A stretch of DNA of 64,000 nt, from contig NZ_CP120361.1 in NCBI RefSeq assembly GCF_029457495.1, positions 248,001 through 312,000 of the forward strand. The letters are read 5' to 3'. The stretch comes from Chelativorans sp. AA-79. Lineage in GTDB: Bacteria; Pseudomonadota; Alphaproteobacteria; Rhizobiales; Rhizobiaceae. The translations under genes were made by a program, and so were the position numbers. The notes below the pieces were generated by a model that was given only the letters and a program-made list of their open reading frames with translations, had not been told where the DNA came from and made no database searches. This document shows, piece by piece, positions 9,037-16,096 of the stretch (position 1 is the first letter of the stretch; every line of letters begins with the position of its first letter).

Positions 9037-9064
9037 CGTGGGCGAGTGGTATTTCCCACCCACG
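9037..9064. other. Hairpin between the two structured elements
   Basis: CGTGGG at 9037-9042 pairs with CCCACG at 9059-9064, with TGG/CCA pairing inside. It lies between the stop of the 10-codon ORF and copy 1 of the structured element. Confidence 0.4.
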
Positions 9065-9065
9065 C

Positions 9066-9098
9066 TTAAACTCTCCTATTCGAGCTGAGCCACAGCAT
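9066..9098 (-). CDS. Ten-codon ORF with a strong ribosome-binding site
   Basis: ATG at 9098 reads MLWLSSNRRV and stops with TAA at 9066. AAAGGAGGAACCAG directly precedes the ATG, one of the best Shine-Dalgarno sequences on the island, and it forms the end of structured element copy 2 on this strand. It resembles a leader peptide or a tiny toxin-like peptide, but nothing else supports either role. Confidence 0.35.
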   Translation of the reverse strand: MLWLSSNRRV

Positions 9099-9101
9099 CT
9101 G

Positions 9102-9172
9102 GTTCCTCCTTTTCCGCTCGGGTTATCGGCTGTCGCTTGCGGTTTTCCAGACACTCAGCGACGATTCTTTTT
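9102..9172. ncRNA. Structured element copy 2
   Basis: The copy begins GTTCCTCCTTTTCCGC, passes GTTATCGG and forms a 6-bp stem: GTCGCT at 9132-9137 with AGCGAC at 9157-9162. Its loop CGGTTTTCCAGACACT matches copy 1, and a T-run follows at 9168-9172. The stem sequence differs from that of copy 1 while pairing is kept, which points to selection on structure. On the minus strand it ends in the strong ribosome-binding site of the 10-codon ORF. Confidence 0.55.
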
Positions 9173-9199
9173 GTAAAGGAATGACCGCGATGTCGTCAA
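9171..9199 (-). promoter_or_regulatory. Candidate promoter for the DGQHR leader
   Basis: On the minus strand TTGACG (9199-9194) is followed after 17 nt by TTACAA (9176-9171). The -10 is weak. Transcription would begin about 9164, just before the hairpin of structured element copy 2. Confidence 0.25.
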
Positions 9200-9209
9200 C
9201 GAAAAATCG

Positions 9210-9244
9210 CCTGGCCAATTGAAAAAATGGCCAGGTCGTTTTTT
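9210..9244. terminator. Bidirectional intrinsic terminator downstream of vsr
   Basis: CCTGGCCA at 9210-9217 and TGGCCAGG at 9228-9235 form a perfect 8-bp stem. A T-run follows on the plus strand (9239-9244) and a run of five Ts follows on the minus strand (A-run 9202-9206 read in reverse). It ends the vsr transcript and so separates vsr from the DGQHR gene. Confidence 0.75.
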
Positions 9245-9288
9245 CAGGCGCGCCTGGGCGGTTGAGATGGGAAATGATCTGTGGTCGC

Positions 9289-9714
9289 CTACTGATCTAC
9301 ACGAGTCGGCCCGAGGAACGTCACCAGGCGTTTTTCTATCGCCTGAAGGTCGCGGAGTTCGCATTCCCAAATGATAAGCGCTCGCCAGCCGAGGGCTTCC
9401 GCTGCTGCTTGATTTTTCAAATCGCGGGCTCTGTTTTGCTCAAGTTTTTGCTTCCAGAATTCGCGTCGAGTGGTGGGGATCCGGGCCGCAGCGCATCCGG
9501 GATGCTGATGCCAGAAGCAGCCGTGAACTTGGATTAGGCATTTGCGATTGGGCAAAGCGATATCAGGACGACCAGGTGCGTTCTTCCAATGGATACGGAA
9601 GCGATAACCCAACCGATGAAGTGTACGGCGGACGAGTATTTCGGGTAGCGTGTTTCTTGAGCGAATGAGCGCCATGTTGGCGCTCCGCTGCTCTGGCGTA
9701 ATAAGGTCAGCCAT
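9289..9714 (-). CDS. vsr: Very-short-patch-repair endonuclease Vsr
   Basis: A full-length 141-aa Vsr endonuclease. Vsr nicks DNA 5' of the T in T:G mismatches that arise when 5-methylcytosine deaminates at methyltransferase sites. The GRPD motif puts the catalytic Asp at residue 51, as in the E. coli enzyme, and VHGCFWH (63-69) holds the aromatic pair and metal-site histidine. C66, H71, C74 and C118 are placed to bind the structural zinc. Its presence agrees with the C5-methyltransferase on the island. It lies downstream of the small membrane-protein gene on the same strand and ends at a terminator. Confidence 0.94.
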   Translation of the reverse strand: MADLITPEQRSANMALIRSRNTLPEILVRRTLHRLGYRFRIHWKNAPGRPDIALPNRKCLIQVHGCFWHQHPGCAAARIPTTRREFWKQKLEQNRARDLKNQAAAEALGWRALIIWECELRDLQAIEKRLVTFLGPTRVDQ

Positions 9715-9770
9715 TGGAGATTCCGCGCCCTAACAGAACTGTTGAGCGCAATGCTAATGAAGGAACTTGA

Positions 9771-10073
9771 CTAAGGCGAGGCGTCCATATGAGCCAAATG
9801 GTAGCGAACCCGCCGCCACTTGCCCTGCTCAAAACTATCGCTGTACCGCCACGCGCGATCTTCATTAATGAACGCCATCTCTTCGGCCTGGTCCCCATGC
9901 CGGACGACTAGTTCGGCCGCGATTGCCTCGATTTCGGCTTTGGGAATCAGACGCGGCCGTATCTGCCCCTGCCAGACCTCCCAGCCGATTGCGCCGACAA
10001 TCGGGCTTAGCGCCAGAATGACAAGAGCCCATCCGACGAGCGTGAACAGAAAATCGCCGACCGCTTGCAGCAT
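9771..10073 (-). CDS. Small single-span membrane protein
   Basis: A 100-aa protein of unknown function. Residues about 5-30 (FLFTLVGWALVILALSPIVGAIG) form one hydrophobic span when read through; the rest is a charged cytoplasmic-type tail rich in E, R and W. It starts with ATG after a GGGGGA sequence, reads divergently from the C-protein gene across a shared operator region, and lies 56 nt upstream of vsr. A role in the island cargo, for example as a membrane-located effector or anchor, is only a guess from position. Confidence 0.55.
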   Translation of the reverse strand: MLQAVGDFLFTLVGWALVILALSPIVGAIGWEVWQGQIRPRLIPKAEIEAIAAELVVRHGDQAEEMAFINEDRAWRYSDSFEQGKWRRVRYHLAHMDASP

Positions 10074-10103
10074 CCCATCCCCCTCTGTACCAGCAGGGGA
10101 TGA

Positions 10104-10172
10104 TGATTATCGTCTACAAGTGCCAATCCAAAGCAAAATGTGACTCATAGTCCGTGGGCCAATCGTCTACGC
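10104..10172. promoter_or_regulatory. C-box operator region of the controller protein
   Basis: ATGTGACTCATAGTCCGTG at 10138-10156 matches, as I recall it, the left operator of C.Esp1396I with one difference and contains the classic GACT-N3-AGTC core. Related half-like sites TGATTATCGTCTAC (10104-10117) and CCAATCGTCTAC (10159-10170) flank it and share the direct repeat ATCGTCTAC. The region lies between the divergent small membrane-protein gene and the C-protein gene, so binding could govern both. Confidence 0.75.
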
Positions 10173-10182
10173 GATCGCCTCT

Positions 10183-10434
10183 ATGCCCGACATGGAGGAC
10201 GTTCGACAGATATTGGCGACGAACATGCGCTTAGCGCGCATCGCCGCCGGCTTTTCGCAAGAGGAGCTTGCCGACCGGGCGGGCATCGACCGAACCTATG
10301 TGTCGGGGATCGAGCGGGGGAAACGCAACCCGACGATCGCCGTGGTCGCTCGGTTCGCGGAGGCGCTGGGCACGACGACGGCCAATCTGCTGGCACGGGG
10401 CGCCTATGCCGGGAGTAGCCAGCGGAAGCCCTGA
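10183..10434 (+). CDS. Restriction-modification controller (C) protein, HTH_3/Xre type
   Basis: An 83-aa helix-turn-helix protein with the HTH at about residues 24-44 (FSQEELADRAGIDRTYVSG), followed by IERGKRNPTI. The DRTYVSGIER segment is characteristic of R-M controller proteins such as C.Esp1396I and C.AhdI, which delay nuclease expression until methylation is complete. A matching C-box lies 27-45 nt upstream of its ATG, which supports autoregulation. It reads away from the rest of the cargo. An ATG at 10192 is an alternative start. In classical systems the C gene precedes the nuclease gene; here no nuclease follows. Confidence 0.88.
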   Translation: MPDMEDVRQILATNMRLARIAAGFSQEELADRAGIDRTYVSGIERGKRNPTIAVVARFAEALGTTTANLLARGAYAGSSQRKP

Positions 10435-10815
10435 TGGGCAGTATCGGCCTCGCGCGCGTGCGCGAAGAAGCGATCCACGAATCACAAATGGCGGACTGCC
10501 CTCCAACCCCCTACAGTTGCCCCGCCAATAGGCGCGGCAACGCCGTCCGGGGAGATTTTTTGGCGGGAGGGGGATTAGACGACCGGAAGGGAGCAAGCCC
10601 AAAACGGCGGCTGGGGGCACCATACTCTCGTTAAGGTAAGGGTGGCTTAGCCTAACGCGTTGGGGATGTGCAGCTTTCTAAATTGGACAAGTCTGCCGGG
10701 GAGCCTACGGGGAGCGAGCCGCCAATATCAGGGGACCTGACTGCCAATATCGTCTGAAGCCAAGGACAATTCCTAACAGCCTACAGCCTCGGCATTCAGG
10801 TCCCTTGAGCATGCC
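10435..10815. other. Non-coding stretch between C gene and replication module
   Basis: I see no supportable gene. It holds a direct repeat GCCAATATC (10721-10729 and 10743-10751) and a large inverted repeat: GGGACCTGA plus TGCC (10732-10745) with GGCA plus TCAGGTCCC (10791-10804), 13 paired positions and one mismatch. A T-run TTTTTT occurs near 10556 without a strong stem. The inverted repeat lies just downstream of the minus-strand hypothetical gene ending at 10816. Confidence 0.4.
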
Positions 10816-11139
10816 CTATATTGCCGCCGGCACACTGCCGGGTAGCGGAGTCCGTGTGTACAAACTCTGGTAAGGCGCGTCTTGCGAAACTCGCTCGACC
10901 AGCAGACCGAATTCCCCCTTGGCCAGGGCCACCATTTTAAAATCGCAGTCGTCGGCGGTGGCGGTGTATTCTGGCTCGCCGCGACGGACCATTGCCTGCG
11001 TCACAGCTCGCTGGCCTAGAAGGCAAAACTCTACTGCCTCCGCGATCTTCCCCAGGCGAACCAGTTTCTCTACTCCATCGCCAAACGATATCGAATCCCA
11101 TTCGCGTTCGAGCAGAAGTCCCTGCTTCACATACCACAT
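10816..11139 (-). CDS. Hypothetical protein of the island replication module
   Basis: A 107-aa acidic-basic soluble protein I do not recognise. The ATG at 11139 has AGGAGG nine bases upstream, which decides the start over longer in-frame options. It follows the helicase gene after 17 nt, so it is probably co-transcribed with the replication module. No membrane segment, cysteine cluster or HTH is visible. It could be a small accessory of replication or of the cargo. Confidence 0.6.
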   Translation of the reverse strand: MWYVKQGLLLEREWDSISFGDGVEKLVRLGKIAEAVEFCLLGQRAVTQAMVRRGEPEYTATADDCDFKMVALAKGEFGLLVERVSQDAPYQSLYTRTPLPGSVPAAI

Positions 11140-11156
11140 ATCTTCTTTCCTCCTTA

Positions 11157-12554
11157 TCAGAACGGCAGTTTCGGTGGCGGCAGCAATTGGATGCCGCGAT
11201 ATTCTGATTTCAGGTTCTTTGCGCCGCTCACCTCGGGAAACTCCTCGAACAGCCGGCGACTGAAATGTTGCAGCTGCATGCCCATACTGAGAGGAACATT
11301 GTTTTCCGCCGCCCACTGCCGAAATTCGCGGAAGAGTTCACTCTTATCGCATCGGGCATCCGGACTGAGATGGCACCTCTCGGCTACAAATTGCTTCAGC
11401 GGCGTCTCGGAGATGAGTTCGCGGATATCCGCGTCATCGGATTGCGAAAATGATCCCACATCACGTAGGCGCCTAAGGCCGGCAAGCGCCCAGTTCATGA
11501 TCGCCGGCAGTTCGGCGGTCAGCTTTGCTCCAAGCTCTCGATTTTCCCGACCGACAAAGGATTCCTGAAGGCGAATGATAAGATACCGCGCTTCCAGTGC
11601 CTTCGCGCCGTCCGGCAGATCGGGCACCTCGTTGGACATAAGGGTTATCCGGGTATTCAGCTTACCCTGCCACGCGGTCTTGTTCTTCCGATCGATTGAT
11701 TGAGGATCTTCACCCACAATCGACAGCAGGTTCTCGGCAATCGCATACCGGTCATCGCGAGAGCTGGTCCGAGCCTCATAAACGATTGCAACCGATTTAC
11801 CGATGAGTTGTTGCAGGCCAAAGTTCTGGCCGAACTGCCGGAGCTTTGGAGCAACGGCGTTCGCGGGACCGACCAGACTCTGCAGAAGACGGCCAATCGT
11901 GCCTTTGCCGGATCGGCGAGGACCAACGATAAGCAACAGCTTTTGGTGAGAGGTATCGGTCCCGAGATTGTAACCGAACCACTCTTGAAGCAGGTTTTGC
12001 GCGCCTGCGTCATGAGCGAACACCTGGTCCAGGAATGCCTTAAAGTAAGGCATCTCGGTCACCGACGGGTCGTAGTCGAATGGCAGCACATTGGTGCAGA
12101 ACAACGCTTCTGTCGGTGGTATCAGCGTGCCGGCATCGAGGTCGAGGACACCGTTCTTGAACACGACCAGATTGTCCGTGGCGCCTTGGCGGCCATCAAG
12201 CCAACATGGGGGCTGATGATCAGTGCGAGATAGCAGGCATGTCCCGTTGACGATGGAGATGACGCCCGCAAGATTGGTGGGCGAAGCAGCCCACGCCGCA
12301 CGCTCCAGGCCTTCGCCAACAACGACCGGGTACCCGTCATATATTGCCACCAAATCCGCGTGAACCTGCCTCGGATCAAGAAGCTGGTAGCCTGAGCCGG
12401 TCCAGTCGTAATACTCGTCGTTAAAGTAGACGAGGTGAGGCCGAAAGTGGGTTAGGTAGTGCTTCGCTACTATTCCGTGCGCCTTACCCACCAGCGGGCT
12501 CTTGCCGCGAAGCTCTCGTGCTTTGCCGGCGAAAGGATTCTCAAAAGTCCTCAT
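11157..12554 (-). CDS. D5/P4-type phage or plasmid replication helicase
   Basis: A 465-aa protein like the C-terminal helicase part of P4/D5 primase-helicases. Walker A is GPRRSGKGT (about 211-219), preceded by NLLQEWFGYNL and followed by AIVYEAR and a TLMSNEVPDLPDGAKALEAR-type segment that are typical of this superfamily-3-like group. Such proteins unwind the element origin. The ATG at 12554 overlaps the end of the upstream primase-like gene by 14 nt, indicating coupled translation. The primase function is probably supplied by that neighbour as a separate polypeptide. Confidence 0.82.
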   Translation of the reverse strand: MRTFENPFAGKARELRGKSPLVGKAHGIVAKHYLTHFRPHLVYFNDEYYDWTGSGYQLLDPRQVHADLVAIYDGYPVVVGEGLERAAWAASPTNLAGVISIVNGTCLLSRTDHQPPCWLDGRQGATDNLVVFKNGVLDLDAGTLIPPTEALFCTNVLPFDYDPSVTEMPYFKAFLDQVFAHDAGAQNLLQEWFGYNLGTDTSHQKLLLIVGPRRSGKGTIGRLLQSLVGPANAVAPKLRQFGQNFGLQQLIGKSVAIVYEARTSSRDDRYAIAENLLSIVGEDPQSIDRKNKTAWQGKLNTRITLMSNEVPDLPDGAKALEARYLIIRLQESFVGRENRELGAKLTAELPAIMNWALAGLRRLRDVGSFSQSDDADIRELISETPLKQFVAERCHLSPDARCDKSELFREFRQWAAENNVPLSMGMQLQHFSRRLFEEFPEVSGAKNLKSEYRGIQLLPPPKLPF

Positions 12555-13686
12555 GGCCGGCCTCCACTTCTGAACGTTCCAATCCCAAGGCCATGATCGC
12601 CTTTGCGATTGCGCGAAAGGCAACGCGCCGAGGATTTGGCCGGCCGGATTTCGGCTTCAGCCAGTGCTCGTTGAGGGTTTCATTTTCGGGGTCCAGAAGT
12701 GCCGCCACGATAGCCGAGATCGGCTCTCCCGCCTTCAGCGCAGCTGACGCGAACGAGATGATGCGAGCCGAACGATCTGGGTTGATGTTCCCGGCCCAAT
12801 CCTCGCCAGAAGCCGCGCGGTGCTGAAATTCCTCGGAGAGAGGAGGTGAGGGATTGCGGTCATGTGCTCCGATCTGCCGGAGCAAATCAAGCTCCGCCTC
12901 GTTTGGCTGCCGGCCGATTTCGCGTACCGCTTCCGCAACATAGGGATCAACACCGTCAGCGATGGCGACGCGCTGCCAGTGCCGCGCTCGCGTCGGAGTG
13001 ATATGCCGCAGGGCAGTCTCGGGGCTAACCACCACGGCGTCAGGACAAGGCGGCATAATCCACGTCGCGCGCAGGCCGGTCTTTTGATTTATCGTCCCGC
13101 AAAGACGCGAAAAGCGATTGATGTTTGAAACGTCGTCAACCGTCACCAGCGATGGGTCGGCTTCATTGCGAAGCCAGGTATTGACGCGATCAGCCAATTC
13201 TAGCGCAGCTCGAAAACGCTTTTCATTGTCGCTGTGGGCAGGCTCCGCCAGCCGGAGCGCGGCTTGGACGCCCCGACCGCTGAACATTCGATAGTGCAGG
13301 GCGACAGGCAGGCGGTCGAGCAGTTCATTTGCGTGATCAACTGCGCGGTCGCCATCTGCGCTGACAGGATCAAGGTCGATAACCAGCCACTCGATCGATG
13401 CAATATCCTCGATGAGAGGCGGATTGCCCCATCTTGCAGCGGAAATACGCACCCCATCGGAACGCCGTCGATAGAGCCTTCCATCTACGCAAGGATTTCT
13501 AACGACGTAGAGATTCCGGGCGGCGCGCTCTGCACGCGACACCCAAGACGCCGCAGCATCCACCGTGTCGAACCGCACGGCGGTTGTTGTCCGTACTTCA
13601 ATCGATGTAGGCAGCGGATTTCGCGCTACGAGAACAAAGGGGGGCGTCTGCATGGCAAGGTCGATCAGGAGATCATGGTTGCTCAT
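12541..13686 (-). CDS. AEP-like primase of the island
   Basis: A 381-aa protein that looks like an archaeo-eukaryotic-type primase domain. It has IDLDP (about 103-107), resembling the catalytic hDhD motif, and FSGRGVQ (135-141), resembling the sGxG motif, followed by a helical C-terminus. It lies directly upstream of and overlaps the D5-type helicase, matching the primase-helicase split found in phage satellites. The ATG at 13686 has GGGAG upstream. Catalytic assignment is by motif similarity only. Confidence 0.7.
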   Translation of the reverse strand: MSNHDLLIDLAMQTPPFVLVARNPLPTSIEVRTTTAVRFDTVDAAASWVSRAERAARNLYVVRNPCVDGRLYRRRSDGVRISAARWGNPPLIEDIASIEWLVIDLDPVSADGDRAVDHANELLDRLPVALHYRMFSGRGVQAALRLAEPAHSDNEKRFRAALELADRVNTWLRNEADPSLVTVDDVSNINRFSRLCGTINQKTGLRATWIMPPCPDAVVVSPETALRHITPTRARHWQRVAIADGVDPYVAEAVREIGRQPNEAELDLLRQIGAHDRNPSPPLSEEFQHRAASGEDWAGNINPDRSARIISFASAALKAGEPISAIVAALLDPENETLNEHWLKPKSGRPNPRRVAFRAIAKAIMALGLERSEVEAGHEDF

Positions 13687-13691
13687 GTCGG

Positions 13692-13898
13692 TCACTCCCC
13701 CGCCTTTGGAGTGCCGTCGCGATGATTGAGGCGGTCGGCAAACCACTCCTCGATTTCGGCTTCGGCGAAGGCGATACGATGGGAACCGATGCGAACTGGT
13801 CGAGGGAATCGGCCATCGCGGATGCGCCGATAGATTTCGGTCTTCGAGAGCGGAATGCGCTCCATGACCTGCTTTAGTGAGAGTAGGCGGTTCGGCAT
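13692..13898 (-). CDS. AlpA/MerR-type small DNA-binding protein
   Basis: A 68-aa protein with the winged HTH of AlpA-family prophage regulators and excisionases: LLSLKQVMERIPLSKTEIYR, then RDGRFPRPVRIG and an IEEWFADR end. Such proteins activate integrase genes or direct excision. The ATG at 13898 has GGAGG eight bases upstream. It sits between the integrase side and the primase gene, 5 nt before the latter, as in P4-like satellites. Confidence 0.88.
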   Translation of the reverse strand: MPNRLLSLKQVMERIPLSKTEIYRRIRDGRFPRPVRIGSHRIAFAEAEIEEWFADRLNHRDGTPKAGE

Positions 13899-14000
13899 GT
13901 CTGGGTCCTCCATGTGGTTACATGCAGGCCCATTCGAGCAGGGAGGGTGGATCACGGGGCGTGGGTTAAATCGGGCGAAAGCAGGCCGATTAAGTCCCAC

Positions 14001-14651
14001 CTAAAGGCGGTGTGGGTTTCTCTTGATCTGGCGCACCACAGTCTCGAAATTCGAGATTGTGTAGTTGATCGGGTGGAGCGCGACGCCCGCATGCTCGAGG
14101 AAACGCATTGCCAACGACTCTGCCGCACGCGGCGCTGATTTGTCGTCGCTGAGATCGACACCATCAAGGTCATATTGACGTTCAACGCCGTGGCCGAAGG
14201 GCATTCCTTTTTCGATGCTCCAGAAATCGATCAGCACGGCACAAAACGCTTTGAGGGGATCGAGGTCGTTGGCTGCCTGTCCAGTCCGCGAGCGGCCGGG
14301 ATTGCCGCGAGGCCGCCGATAGTGGTCGCGGTACTCTTCCAATAGTTCAGCCACGAAGCGCAGCTTTGCGCCGACGGGATCGCTCTGGTCGGACGGGTCT
14401 TGGAAGAAAGCAACGTCGCGGTGCAATTCGGCCGGCACTTCGCTCCACAGCCGCAAGGCACGCTGGACGGCGGCAAGCGTCGGTTCGATATCTGCTGACT
14501 GCCCAGTCGAGCGCTCACGCCACAGCCAAAAATTCTGCACATCGCGATGCGCTTGCGCAGCTTGAACCAACGCGCCTTGGAGCCGCTCCGTATCGAGGCC
14601 GTAGTCTCTCGCTATCTCTTCGGCGAGACCGGCTTGGATAGACACCGTCAC
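14001..14651 (-). CDS. Hypothetical protein coupled to the integrase
   Basis: A 216-aa soluble, mostly helical protein that I do not recognise. Its GTG start overlaps the integrase stop (GTGA), so the two are translationally coupled. The middle has a basic stretch (YRRPRGNPGRSRTG) that could contact DNA. Position between integrase and AlpA-like gene suggests a role in island maintenance, but no domain supports a specific function. Confidence 0.6.
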   Translation of the reverse strand: MTVSIQAGLAEEIARDYGLDTERLQGALVQAAQAHRDVQNFWLWRERSTGQSADIEPTLAAVQRALRLWSEVPAELHRDVAFFQDPSDQSDPVGAKLRFVAELLEEYRDHYRRPRGNPGRSRTGQAANDLDPLKAFCAVLIDFWSIEKGMPFGHGVERQYDLDGVDLSDDKSAPRAAESLAMRFLEHAGVALHPINYTISNFETVVRQIKRNPHRL

Positions 14652-15913
14652 TTCCGCACAATCCCCATCAGGTGCGCGCCATACGCCTGTAGCGCCTCGC
14701 GCTTCTCCTTCAGATAATCGTGCTTGTTGTAGATCTTTTGCAACCCCGGCCGCGCGTGCCCAAGCACCGCGTCACGGACCTCCTGATTAAAGCCGAGATT
14801 GGCAAGGCGCGTTTCGCAGGTCACGCGCAGATCGTGGATGCGGAAGTGCTGGAGGGAAGCCGTCTTGTCGCCGGTCTCCTCGCGCAGGTGCTTGAGCGCC
14901 GCCGCGTCGAGCGCCCGCTTGCCCTGCGAGAAGCCCGCGACCGGAACCCTTCCATGCTTCGAGGAGAACACGAAATAGTCGTTGCGGCCAGCCCATACCG
15001 GAAAGGTCTCGAACAGCGCCCAGACGAATTCCGACATCGGCACGATGTGCTCGCGCCGGCTCTTGAAGCGCTCCTTGCCGAGATCGAGCCAGCGGTTCTC
15101 CGTGTCGATCTCCGAGCGCTTGCAGAAGGCCCACTCGGCCCGCCTCTGGCCGGTCAGCATGAGCGTCTGATAGAGCGAGCCGAACGGGTAGCGAAGGTCC
15201 TCCGCAGCCTTCCAGATCGAGCGTAGCTCGACGTCGGTGAGCGCACGGCCTGCCTCCGTGTTCCGGGCGAGGTCCGTACGCTTCATGCCGGAGAGCGGGT
15301 TGCTCTCGATGATCTCGCGATCCGCCGCCCAATTGAAGATGCGCGACATCTGCTTGCGCACCTCGCGCGCCGTGCCGATGCGGCCACTCGCAACAAGATC
15401 GTCCATGATCTCGTGGACCTCCGAGCGGCGGATGTCGGCAATCGGCCTGTCGCCCAGGCGCGGCACGACATGCAGGCGAAGCACCCGTTCGACGTTCTGC
15501 CAGCTCGATATGGTGCGCATCGCGTCCTGCTTCACATGACGGTCGAGCACGGCGGAGAAGGTGTTCGCCCGCCGCTCCTTCACCGCCTCGATAAGCTCCG
15601 CCCTTGGGTCGATCCCTTCATTGGCCTTGGCGATGATCGCCCGCGTCCGGTCCCTCGCGCTTGCGAGGCTGAGGACCGGCCACTTGCCCAGCGTGATGCG
15701 GTGCTGCTTGCCCGCCAGCGGTCGACCACTCTCCGTCTCGCCGCCCTCGCCGAGTACGCGGTAGATGACCGAGAACGATTTCGCACCCTGTTCGGTAACC
15801 CGCAGCACGAGCCCAGGGCATAGCTCATCGCCCATCTCCAGCCGCCCCGCCTTGGGCGGGCTCATCCGCTCCAGCACCTGATTGGTCAGCCGCTTCTTGT
15901 TTGTCGTAGCCAT
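14648..15913 (-). CDS. int: Tyrosine integrase of the island (P4-type)
   Basis: A 421-aa site-specific recombinase. An N-terminal DUF4102-like arm-binding domain is followed by a core-binding domain and the catalytic domain with R257 in TGQRRAE, HDLR at 360-363, H386 in GHAR and Y395 in KIYNKH. It catalyses insertion at and excision from the tRNA-Gly 3' end; its gene lies next to the right repeat. The ATG at 15913 has GGGGGAG just upstream, which decides the start over a frame open to 16051. All catalytic residues look present. Confidence 0.93.
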   Translation of the reverse strand: MATTNKKRLTNQVLERMSPPKAGRLEMGDELCPGLVLRVTEQGAKSFSVIYRVLGEGGETESGRPLAGKQHRITLGKWPVLSLASARDRTRAIIAKANEGIDPRAELIEAVKERRANTFSAVLDRHVKQDAMRTISSWQNVERVLRLHVVPRLGDRPIADIRRSEVHEIMDDLVASGRIGTAREVRKQMSRIFNWAADREIIESNPLSGMKRTDLARNTEAGRALTDVELRSIWKAAEDLRYPFGSLYQTLMLTGQRRAEWAFCKRSEIDTENRWLDLGKERFKSRREHIVPMSEFVWALFETFPVWAGRNDYFVFSSKHGRVPVAGFSQGKRALDAAALKHLREETGDKTASLQHFRIHDLRVTCETRLANLGFNQEVRDAVLGHARPGLQKIYNKHDYLKEKREALQAYGAHLMGIVRK

Positions 15914-16096
15914 TGCTCCCCCGATGTGGCAAAGAGGTCCGATTCGATTTTTCCGGGGTTTCCACGGGGAGCCAAAAGGCCCGGTTTTCAGTGGAACCCC
16001 ACGGAACGAATCGTGTCCGCTCCCCGGAGGTACGACAATCAGTTTTGGCATGAAGAAGTTACTCTGTGGGACAGAAAGTTAAGCAGAATCAATGGG

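Noticed and set aside
8954..9172. Possible CRISPR-like array because of two similar repeats upstream of the DGQHR gene
   Set aside because: Only two imperfect copies with different stems, no regular spacers and no cas genes; the pattern suits structured RNA or leader elements.
9190..9222. Plus-strand ORF MSSTKNRLAN with AAAGGA upstream
   Set aside because: It runs into the terminator stem and has no conservation evidence; too weak to list as a gene.
7449..9714. Possible DNA phosphorothioation (Dnd) locus because of the DGQHR protein
   Set aside because: No cysteine desulfurase, DndC, DndD, DndE or DndFGH-like genes are present; the DGQHR domain alone is not specific.
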